In this document: in pieces, positions 1 to 5,433 of the stretch
How the letters are laid out: the number at the start of each line of letters is the position of its first letter
Numbering within the stretch: position 1 is the stretch's first letter
Assembly (NCBI GenBank): GCA_027297485.1
Contig: JAPUHZ010000200.1
Coordinates: 1-5,678, forward strand
Reading direction: 5' to 3'
Length of the DNA: 5,678 bases
Origin: Deltaproteobacteria bacterium
GTDB taxonomy: Bacteria > Desulfobacterota_B > Binatia > UBA9968
Position numbers and translations under genes: made by a program
Notes under the pieces: model-generated
The model's input: only the letters and a program-made list of their open reading frames with translations
Database searches by the model: none
Told to the model about the DNA's origin: nothing

Positions 1-213
1 GACCCGGATGAGCTTCTGGCCTTGGCCGGGCGTGTTGCATCGGATTTACCTGAGATTATCCAGGAACATCCCCGGGAAATGGCAACGTTCCTACGGAGCG
101 CCAAGGGACTCTCGGCAGAGGAGATCAAACGCCTAGCAAAAGAGGTTAAGAAGTTTGGTCGTAAGTCCACGAAAAGAAAAGGCCGCCTCTCCAAAGAAAA
201 GCGGCCTTTTTGA
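1..213 (+). CDS. C-terminal end of an unrecognised protein (5' partial)
   Basis: The frame is open from the first base of the window to the TGA at 211-213, giving 70 residues, so the gene almost certainly begins upstream. The TTG at 22 is in frame but has no reason to be the true start. The visible part is charged and probably helical (DPDELLALAGRVASDLPEI near the beginning, then LSAEEIKRLAKEVKK), and it ends in a very basic tail rich in Lys and Arg. No domain is recognisable and no function is proposed. The last dozen residues are encoded by the terminator hairpin at 177-211, so part of the basic tail may reflect RNA structure rather than protein selection. The reading frame converges on the minus-strand tRNA gene, five bases past the stop. 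Confidence 0.55.
   Translation, partial: DPDELLALAGRVASDLPEIIQEHPREMATFLRSAKGLSAEEIKRLAKEVKKFGRKSTKRKGRLSKEKRPF
177..211. terminator. Bidirectional Rho-independent terminator
   Basis: A perfect 10-bp inverted repeat, AAAAGGCCGC (177-186) and GCGGCCTTTT (201-210), encloses a 14-nt loop. The GC core is flanked by an A-tract on the left and a T-tract on the right, so the RNA from either strand ends in a U-run. It can therefore stop the plus-strand gene, whose TGA overlaps its right edge, and the minus-strand tRNA-Asn transcript, whose CCA end at 218 lies seven bases away. Position between two converging transcripts supports the call. Confidence 0.88.
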
Positions 214-258
214 AAACTGGCTCCCCGGGAGGGACTCGAACCCCCGACAAAGTGGTTA

Positions 259-815
259 CAAGTGGTCCCGGCATTTCTGCCAGGCTTGGACTATCTCATC
301 ACCCATCTCACAATAGTAAAGAATGGGTGTCGGGCGCTATTGAGGTTTATTGGTAGGGTCCTCAACCTCTAGTCTCTGCACGTTCCTGCCTACAAAATTC
401 CCTTTCGGCAGGCTTCGCTCAGGATTCCCTTACAGGCGAATGGGTCTTTCTGCTTAGGGTTCCCTGAATTCACCCGATTTTTCAATCTGCCTTACGGCAG
501 AAAGCTGCAACTTGGCATGGATTTCACGATGGCAATTGGCACAAAGAAGTTCGCACTTTTCCACCTCCGCTCGAACCCGATTCCAACTTCGAGTGTAACC
601 TTTATCAGAAATACCGAAGTCTTTATCACTAGATTCGAGATGGTGGATTTCTAGGGCCTCCACACATCGGTCATAGCCGCAACGAATACATCTACTGCCC
701 AAAAATTCAATTGCCATTTCACGGATTTATCTCCGCCTTTTTTGGACAGCCTTAATTAAATATTCGCGGCGGTCGGAGTACCTCCTGCGATCTCCCATTC
801 TTGCCCACGCCTCTC
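259..815 (-). ncRNA. Group I self-splicing intron in the tRNA-Asn anticodon
   Basis: This 557-nt intron removes itself by two guanosine-initiated transesterifications. Visible pairings on the minus strand: P1, exon CUGU plus intron GA (819-814) with UCGCAG (790-785), putting a U.G pair at the 5' splice site; P3 UCGGGUG (477-471)/CGCCCGA (336-330); P4 UCAGG (467-463)/CCUGA (423-419); P5 CCCU (459-456)/AGGG (430-427), with GAA and AAU joiners; P6a CCUGCC (412-407)/GGCAGG (390-385); P7 GACUA (374-370)/UAGUC (293-289); a P7.1-like hairpin GAGGUU (369-364)/AACCUC (347-342); P8 CACCCAU (329-323)/AUGGGUG (306-300); P9 CCUGGCA/UGCCGGG with a GAAA loop (284-267). The last base, G259, is the expected omega-G. 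The P, Q, R and S consensus blocks are all recognisable. P10 is not convincing. The extra hairpin between P7 and P3 is a feature of subgroup IA rather than of the IC3 type usual in bacterial tRNA introns. Confidence 0.93.
454..717 (-). CDS. Intron-encoded HNH endonuclease
   Basis: This 87-residue protein has the hallmarks of a zinc-bound HNH nuclease: a first knuckle C10-x2-C13, the metal- and general-base-bearing His pair in LEIHHLE (H25-H26), then LLCANCHREIH with the second knuckle C59-x2-C62, N61, H63 and H67. Proteins of this family cleave DNA, and those inside group I introns normally cut the intronless allele to start homing; here that would be an uninterrupted tRNA-Asn gene. It is short and has no separate DNA-binding domain visible, so its specificity is unclear. 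The ATG at 717 is the first in-frame start after an upstream stop. A GGAG (734-731) lies 13 nt upstream, further than ideal. Residues 81-87 and the TAA are encoded by P3, P4 and P5 of the ribozyme. All expected catalytic and zinc residues are present, so the gene looks intact. Confidence 0.88.
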   Translation of the reverse strand: MAIEFLGSRCIRCGYDRCVEALEIHHLESSDKDFGISDKGYTRSWNRVRAEVEKCELLCANCHREIHAKLQLSAVRQIEKSGEFREP

Positions 816-901
816 ACAGCCACCTGCTCTACCGGCTGAGCTACCGGGGAAAAAGATCAAAGGATAAATTAGCACACATACGCATCGAATTCCAGAAGGC
901 G

Positions 902-1348
902 TTAAAACAAGGTCTTTAGCTCCTCCAACATCCTCTGCTGATGCGTGGCCGGCCAGTATATGCGCTGACACTTCCGGCAGAAAGAGAATCTCTCTTGAGT
1001 GGAAAAGACATAGGGAGGAACTTTTCCCTGAACTGAGTTTTTAGGTATAGGATCCAGAAGAGTATTACACTCCAGGCATTGGGTAAAGGGGTTCTTAACC
1101 GGATCAAGGCGGCAGGCTTGGACCACTTGCTTGAGCTGATCACGAAACCGGTCGCTCTGGATCATGAGGTACTCTGGGGGACTCTTCTTGGCAACGCTTC
1201 GATCCCGGGTAAGAATCAACCGGCCTTCCCTTCGTGCTGCGCGGATCAGCCCATAACCCGATAGATGAGGACCATAGGTCACGTCCTGCCCGATAATCCG
1301 GAGCCACTTCGCAAGTTTTCCCAACATCTTGTCGGCGACAAATCTCAT
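902..1348 (-). CDS. Mut7-C (DUF82) PIN-like RNase with zinc ribbon
   Basis: A full-length 148-residue member of the Mut7-C RNase family (named after the C-terminal domain of C. elegans MUT-7), whose fold is PIN-like. The N-terminus MRFVADKMLGKLAKWLR carries the family's conserved Asp (D6) and LGKLAKWLR helix; ILTRDRSVAKK around D49 gives a second acidic site. The C-terminal half is a zinc ribbon with C91-x2-C94 and C124-x2-C127, followed by the usual RIYWPATHQQRM ending. It is predicted to be a cytoplasmic, metal-dependent ribonuclease; its substrate is not known. The ATG at 1348 is the first start after an in-frame stop, with no good Shine-Dalgarno sequence. It is divergent from the transglutaminase gene and lies 51 nt upstream of tRNA-Asn on the same strand, so cotranscription with the tRNA is plausible. 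Confidence 0.9.
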   Translation of the reverse strand: MRFVADKMLGKLAKWLRIIGQDVTYGPHLSGYGLIRAARREGRLILTRDRSVAKKSPPEYLMIQSDRFRDQLKQVVQACRLDPVKNPFTQCLECNTLLDPIPKNSVQGKVPPYVFSTQERFSFCRKCQRIYWPATHQQRMLEELKTLF

Positions 1349-1388
1349 ATTTTAAGAAATTTCATTAGTCGTCATATCCCAGCTGAGA

Positions 1389-1417
1389 TTGAAAAGGCCT
1401 GCCATTCCTATTAAAAT
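1389..1417 (+). promoter_or_regulatory. Sigma-70-type promoter of the transglutaminase-ABC operon
   Basis: TTGAAA (1389-1394) and TAAAAT (1412-1417) are separated by exactly 17 bp, and each matches the sigma-70 consensus in five of six positions. Transcription would begin near 1424, only about 8-14 nt before the candidate start codons TTG 1432 and GTG 1438. It lies in the 83-bp divergent spacer with the RNase gene. No operator or riboswitch structure was seen. Confidence 0.65.
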
Positions 1418-1431
1418 ATACGAATTGTCCT

Positions 1432-2892
1432 TTGATTGTGAAGCGATCTTTAACTATAACTATTGTTCTCTTCTGGTGCCTCATGAATATCCTTCTCCTG
1501 AGGCGTCAGCTCTGGGCCCCTCCTCCTCCCATCCTCCTTCACACCGTGGATGTCATCACCGAGCCAATGGAAGAGTGGTGGGGTATCTATTATCGGGGAG
1601 AAAAAATCGGTTATGCAACCCAGAAAGTTACCCCCGAACCTGAGGGATATCGCGTCCAAAGCTCTTCTATTTTACGACTCAATCTCTTAGGCACAAGTCA
1701 AACGGTAAAGACCCGATTGGAAATGGTCGCGGCTTCCAATTGGACGTTGAAACAGTTTGATTTTGAACTCCATTCCAACAACGTCCGGTTTAAGGTCAGG
1801 GGAAAGGTTGCTGGACGCAGGCTCCAATTAGAAGTGGACTCCGGCGGCCATCGCACAAAAAAGGATCTCCCTTTGAGTCAGCCTCCTTATCTGCTCGTAG
1901 CTCTCAAGCCCTACATCGTAACCCAAAACTTCGAGCCAGGTAAGGAGCACCTCTTCCCTACCTTCGATCCTTCGACCCTCTCCCAGCAGATCACGACCGT
2001 CACTGTCGAGGGGAGGGAACGGATTAAAATCGGCGGCAAGATGGAGCCGGCAATACGCATCCGCCAGCGCTTCAAGGGGATCTCGGTGATTTCTTGGGTC
2101 GATGGAAAAGGGAGAACCCTCAAAGAAGAGACCCCTATGGGCCTTTCGCTTGTCAGACAGGGGCCTAAAGAGGCAAAGATCCTTAGTGAGAGGTCCATCC
2201 CGCTTGATCTCATTGCACAAACCGCCGTCCCTTTAGAATCCCCCATTATCGATCCTGCTCAAAAAAACCTTCTCAAGCTAAAACTCTCCGGTTTCAAACT
2301 GGCTAACTTCTCTCTGAGCACCGGCCGCCAACGCCTTAGCGAAGATATTTTGGAGATCAGACGGGAAGATTTAAACCAGCTCCACTCTTACAGGATCCCC
2401 AATCAGGAGCCGAGATTCGCCTCATATCTCCAATCCACCCCCTTCCTGCAAAGCGACCATCCTCAGATTCGGGCTTTGGTTCAGAGAGTCTTGAAAGGAG
2501 AAACCGACGCCTTAAAAGCCGTAACGCGGATCAGGGAATGGGTCTACGACGGACTCGCCAAAGAGCCGACGGTGAGCATCCCCAACGCCTTGGAGGTCCT
2601 CCAAACCAAAAAAGGAGATTGCAATGAGCATACAGTCCTATTTAATGCCATGGCCAGGGCCGTAGGCATCCCGGCAAAGACCGTTGTCGGTGTGGTCTAC
2701 CTGCGCGGGGCCTTTTACTATCACGCCTGGTCTGAGGTCTGGCTCGGCAAATGGGTCTCGTTGGATTCGGTCCTGAATCAATTTCCGGCGGATGTCACCC
2801 ACGTCAAATTCCTCGAAGGAGAGATTGATCGACAGATCGACATCCTACAGCTCATCGGCAAGTTAACGATCCAGGTCGTAGAGGCTTCCTAG
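1432..2892 (+). CDS. Membrane-anchored transglutaminase-like protein
   Basis: A 486-residue protein with three parts. Residues 6-23 form a hydrophobic signal anchor after a basic start (VKRSLTITIVLFW), placing the rest outside the cytoplasm. Residues about 45-330 are beta-rich with repeated substrate-like strands (GIYYRGEKIGYA, GKMEPAIRIRQRFKG) and no named domain that I can assign. Residues about 345-465 are a transglutaminase-like (papain-fold) domain with an intact triad: C397 in KKGDCNEHT, H431 in YYHAWSEVW and D445 in WVSLDSVLNQ. Such domains act as cysteine proteases, peptidases or amide cross-linkers; which applies here cannot be told. The start is uncertain: TTG 1432 and GTG 1438 both keep the anchor and neither has a clear Shine-Dalgarno site, while ATG 1483 would cut the anchor in half. 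It is first in an operon with an ABC exporter (1-nt gap to the ATPase), suggesting action on the exporter's substrate or on the cell envelope. Confidence 0.88.
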   Translation: MIVKRSLTITIVLFWCLMNILLLRRQLWAPPPPILLHTVDVITEPMEEWWGIYYRGEKIGYATQKVTPEPEGYRVQSSSILRLNLLGTSQTVKTRLEMVAASNWTLKQFDFELHSNNVRFKVRGKVAGRRLQLEVDSGGHRTKKDLPLSQPPYLLVALKPYIVTQNFEPGKEHLFPTFDPSTLSQQITTVTVEGRERIKIGGKMEPAIRIRQRFKGISVISWVDGKGRTLKEETPMGLSLVRQGPKEAKILSERSIPLDLIAQTAVPLESPIIDPAQKNLLKLKLSGFKLANFSLSTGRQRLSEDILEIRREDLNQLHSYRIPNQEPRFASYLQSTPFLQSDHPQIRALVQRVLKGETDALKAVTRIREWVYDGLAKEPTVSIPNALEVLQTKKGDCNEHTVLFNAMARAVGIPAKTVVGVVYLRGAFYYHAWSEVWLGKWVSLDSVLNQFPADVTHVKFLEGEIDRQIDILQLIGKLTIQVVEAS

Positions 2893-2893
2893 A

Positions 2894-3652
2894 ATGATTC
2901 GGCTGGAAAATCTCAGCAAGTATTACGGAAAGCTAGCGGCCGTCGATTCCCTGAACTTAGAGGTCCGGCCCGGTGAGATCTTCGGTTTCTTGGGGCCCAA
3001 CGGCGCCGGCAAAACCACAACAATCCGGGTCATGATGGGAATCTTAAAACCCACATCGGGGCGAGTAACCTTAGGTGGATACGACGTGGAGCGGGAGGCT
3101 GAGAAGGCCAAATCCATCACCGGTTTTGTGCCGGACCGACCCTTTCTCTACGAAAAACTAAGTGGGAGCGAATTCTTAACATTCGTCGGCAGCCTACATC
3201 ACGTAGCCCCTGACCAACTGCAGCGACGGATCCCGGAACTCTTGGAACACTTCGAGCTTTCCGAGTGGAAGGACGAGTTGGTCGAAAGCTATTCGCACGG
3301 GATGAAGCAGCGGTTGGTCCTCTGCGCCTCGCTGATCCACCAACCTAGAATTCTCATTATTGACGAACCGATGGTGGGAATCGACCCGAAGGGGGCGAAA
3401 ACGCTAAAGGACCTTTTTCTCTCGCTGGCCAAAAGAGGAACCACTCTTTTCCTCTCAACCCACAGCATTAGTGTTGCCGAAGAGGTCTGTCACAGGGTCG
3501 GGATCATCCACAGAGGAAAACTCATCGCAAGTGGAACCATGGCAGATCTCTACCGGCTCGCCAAGGTGGAGGAAGGAGGATTGGAAAGCGCTTTTCTTGA
3601 GTTAACCCGAGACGGCGCTTCCTCTCTGGGGCCGGAGGCGGGAAGGCCTTAA
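2894..3652 (+). CDS. ABC transporter ATP-binding protein
   Basis: A 252-residue nucleotide-binding subunit with all core motifs: Walker A GPNGAGKTT (34-42), an ABC signature-like YSHGMKQR (133-140, His in place of the more usual Gly/Ser at 135), Walker B ILIIDEP (153-159) with catalytic E158, D-loop GID (162-164) and switch H190 in LSTHS. The Q-loop position holds Asp (FVPDRP, D81) instead of Gln, as in a number of ABC-2-type exporters. The overall type, with LENLSKYYGKLAAVD at the start and FGFLGPNGAGKTTTIRVMMG, is that of drug, antibiotic or ABC-2 export ATPases. It would dimerise and power the permease encoded next. A GAGG (2881-2884) sits 9 nt before the ATG, inside the end of the preceding gene, and its stop overlaps the permease start in TAATG, indicating translational coupling. 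Confidence 0.95.
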   Translation: MIRLENLSKYYGKLAAVDSLNLEVRPGEIFGFLGPNGAGKTTTIRVMMGILKPTSGRVTLGGYDVEREAEKAKSITGFVPDRPFLYEKLSGSEFLTFVGSLHHVAPDQLQRRIPELLEHFELSEWKDELVESYSHGMKQRLVLCASLIHQPRILIIDEPMVGIDPKGAKTLKDLFLSLAKRGTTLFLSTHSISVAEEVCHRVGIIHRGKLIASGTMADLYRLAKVEEGGLESAFLELTRDGASSLGPEAGRP

Positions 3653-5343
3653 TGCACACCGTCTCTGTCTTACTCTCCCCTATTCTGCTCTCCTGGAAAA
3701 ACGAACTTTGGGCGCCGACTAAAAAAAAATGGCTGCGTCGGTTGGTCCTTCTCTGCTTAGCGTTTGGTTTCTGGGGAGCCACTTATTGGATCATTAAGCG
3801 GGTATTGGTTTACTTCCAAACCGTTCATGAGCTTGGACCTGCCCTTGCCTATCAGCTCCTCCTGATCATCCTGCTAACCTTTTTATCCATGCTCCTTTTC
3901 AGCAATGTCATCACAGCCCTTTCCACCTTCTTCCTCGCGCGCGACCTGGACCTCGTTATGTCAACTCCTACCTCGCCCTCCGCCTTTTTCTACTCTCGCC
4001 TGATCACCACTACCTTCAACTCCTCCTGGATGATCCTCTTCTTCAGCCTCCCGATATTTGCCGCTTATGGCTCCGTTTTCCAAGGCGGTAGCCTTTTCTA
4101 CCTCTGGGTATTTCTCGTTCTACCCCTCTTCCTAATCATCCCTGCAGCCCTTGGCGTCCTGATTACCCAGCTCTTAGTCTATTTTCTCCCCGCCAGGAGA
4201 ATTCGGGATATTCTTTTTTTCTTTGGTCTGTTCGCCTTCATTATCCTTTACTTCCTGTTTCGCTTTTCCCAGCCGGAACGATTAGTCCACCCTGAGGCAT
4301 TCGGCCATTTCCTGGAGTTCCTGACTGCTATGGAAACCCCCTCCTCACCTTTCTTACCCAGTAGTTGGGCGGCGGAGATCTTTGCTTCCGTTTTGTTCAA
4401 GAAGCCGGTTGACCCATGGTTTTTTTATGCCTTGCTCGTGAGCTATGCCCTTTTCCTCCCACTTTTGGCCTCTTGGATTTCTGGCGCCGTCTATCTTTCT
4501 GCTTGGTCCAAGGCCCAGGAATCCCGCAAGGGGCGGCGCCAGGGGTATCTCCTCGACCGGATTCTCAACTGGCTGACTTATCCTTTCCCGGAAACTTCAA
4601 AGGCCATCATGATAAAAGACATCAAAACCTTTCTGCGCGACACGACACAGTGGTCCCAGCTCTTTCTCCTCCTCGCCCTAGTCGTGGTCTACCTTTACAA
4701 TTTTAAAGTCCTACCGCTCGACCGCTCCCCCATCCCCACCGCAACTTTGAGGACAGTGATATCTTTTACAAATTTAGGACTGGCCGGCTTCGTTCTCAGT
4801 GCAGTCGCCGTGCGATTCGCTTTTCCAGCGGTCAGCCTGGAGGGAAAGGCCTTCTGGATCCTTCAGACCTCCCCCATCGCGCTCCGCTCTCTTCTCTCGA
4901 GCAAGTTTTGGCTTAACCTTTTACCCCTGCTCTTTCTGGGTGAGATCCTGGTTTTCCTGAGCAATGCCCTCCTCCACGTCCCCCCCTGGATGATGACCCT
5001 CTCCCTCATCACCGTCTTTCTGATGACCTTCGGAATCACGGCGATAAGCGTAGGGGTAGGAGCCCTCTATCCAAAATTTGATTACGATCACGTGGCGGAG
5101 ATCCCCACGAGCTTTGGTGGGGCCATCTGCATGATTCTGAGCATCGCCTTCATTGGGACCACCGTGATGATTGAGGCCTGGCCGGTCTATCTGCTCGCTA
5201 TGGAAGGATTAAATCCAGGCAATCCAAGCGTAGGCGTTTGGGTTATCGCCCCTTCCCTTGCCGCTGTTCTAGTCCTCGTCATCCTTGTGGTGATCGTCCC
5301 AATCAAGTTGGGGTTAAAAAGACTGGAGACGATGAGCGATTAA
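3652..5343 (+). CDS. Polytopic ABC transporter permease (putative exporter)
   Basis: A 563-residue inner-membrane protein with about twelve hydrophobic segments (roughly residues 30-52, 68-92, 122-143, 148-175, 185-203, 258-285, 335-355, 372-395, 420-443, 450-475, 490-512 and 532-555). A cytoplasmic-looking segment, residues about 286-334, is basic and amphipathic (SAWSKAQESRKGRRQG, then KAIMIKDIKTFLRD). The motif ARDLDLVMSTPTSPSAFFYSR after the second segment, echoed in the second half by EGKAFWILQTSPIALRSLL, resembles large double-length exporter permeases of the putative ABC exporter group (Pfam ABC_tran_2 type), about twice the size of an ordinary ABC-2 permease. This suggests an internal duplication, so that one chain could serve with an ATPase homodimer. 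The ATG overlaps the ATPase stop by one base, with GGAAGG 5 nt upstream. Substrate unknown; no terminator is evident after it. Confidence 0.88.
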   Translation: MHTVSVLLSPILLSWKNELWAPTKKKWLRRLVLLCLAFGFWGATYWIIKRVLVYFQTVHELGPALAYQLLLIILLTFLSMLLFSNVITALSTFFLARDLDLVMSTPTSPSAFFYSRLITTTFNSSWMILFFSLPIFAAYGSVFQGGSLFYLWVFLVLPLFLIIPAALGVLITQLLVYFLPARRIRDILFFFGLFAFIILYFLFRFSQPERLVHPEAFGHFLEFLTAMETPSSPFLPSSWAAEIFASVLFKKPVDPWFFYALLVSYALFLPLLASWISGAVYLSAWSKAQESRKGRRQGYLLDRILNWLTYPFPETSKAIMIKDIKTFLRDTTQWSQLFLLLALVVVYLYNFKVLPLDRSPIPTATLRTVISFTNLGLAGFVLSAVAVRFAFPAVSLEGKAFWILQTSPIALRSLLSSKFWLNLLPLLFLGEILVFLSNALLHVPPWMMTLSLITVFLMTFGITAISVGVGALYPKFDYDHVAEIPTSFGGAICMILSIAFIGTTVMIEAWPVYLLAMEGLNPGNPSVGVWVIAPSLAAVLVLVILVVIVPIKLGLKRLETMSD

Positions 5344-5357
5344 CGTGAGTAAGGCGC

Positions 5358-5386
5358 TTGCCGGGCCACCTCTTATCGCATAAAAT
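5358..5386 (+). promoter_or_regulatory. Predicted promoter of the hicB-like gene
   Basis: TTGCCG (5358-5363) and TAAAAT (5381-5386) are 17 bp apart, with a strong -10 box and a moderate -35 box (four of six). Transcription from about 5393 would give a leader of some 40 nt. The site lies in the 90-bp gap after the permease gene. HicB antitoxins often repress their own promoter, but no clear palindromic operator was seen. Confidence 0.5.
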
Positions 5387-5420
5387 CTGGGAAGAATTCG
5401 GAAGCAGATACGCATCCGCA

Positions 5421-5426
5421 AGGAGG
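5421..5426 (+). promoter_or_regulatory. Strong ribosome binding site for the hicB-like gene
   Basis: AGGAGG lies 7 nt before a GTG codon at 5434. It decides that GTG as the start of the gene, since no ATG is available near the conserved N-terminus. Confidence 0.8.
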
Positions 5427-5433
5427 ATTTGAA

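Larger units (their letters stand above)
218..850 (-). tRNA. tRNA-Asn(GUU) gene interrupted by a group I intron
   Basis: The exons are 850-816 (35 nt) and 258-218 (41 nt). Joined, they give a complete 76-nt tRNA: acceptor UCCCCGG/CCGGGGA, D-stem GCUC/GAGC with an AGCCGGUA loop, anticodon stem GGUGG/CCACU (one G.U pair), anticodon loop CUGUUAA, a 5-nt variable loop, T-stem GGGGG/CCCUC with loop UUCGAGU, discriminator G73 and an encoded CCA. U1, the GUU anticodon and G73 are typical of bacterial tRNA-Asn. The intron lies between U35 and U36, so the anticodon exists only after splicing. An alternative junction giving a UGU (Thr) loop would leave the intron without its terminal G, and U1 and G73 argue against Thr. 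No convincing promoter was found directly upstream; the gene may be read from the transcript of the RNase gene that ends 51 nt earlier, and it ends at the terminator at 177-211. Confidence 0.93.

Noticed and set aside
405..428. CGGCAGGCTTCGCTCAGGATTCCC, resembling a dispersed REP-like repeat
   Set aside because: On the minus strand it is the conserved Q/P4-P6 block of the intron core, which explains it.
218..850. Alternative reading as tRNA-Thr(UGU), from a CUUGUAA loop
   Set aside because: It needs an intron ending in U instead of the terminal G, and U1 with discriminator G73 fit Asn, not Thr. The Asn junction also gives a six-pair P1 with U.G at the splice site.
861..889. Possible tRNA promoter TTCGAT-17-TATCCT on the minus strand
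   Set aside because: The -35 box matches only two of six consensus bases and the -10 box is mediocre, so it was not listed as a feature.
756..971. Minus-strand 71-codon open frame
   Set aside because: It runs through the tRNA 5' exon and the intron 5' end and overlaps the RNase gene end; no protein features are visible.
1828..2246. Minus-strand open frames of 111 and 130 codons
   Set aside because: They lie opposite the transglutaminase gene, overlap each other, and show no recognisable protein pattern; they are antisense shadows.
1432..2892. RiPP (lasso peptide) leader peptidase, because of the transglutaminase fold next to an ABC transporter
   Set aside because: The protein is membrane-anchored with a large extracytoplasmic N-terminal region, unlike small cytoplasmic lasso B proteins, and no precursor peptide or cyclase gene is present.
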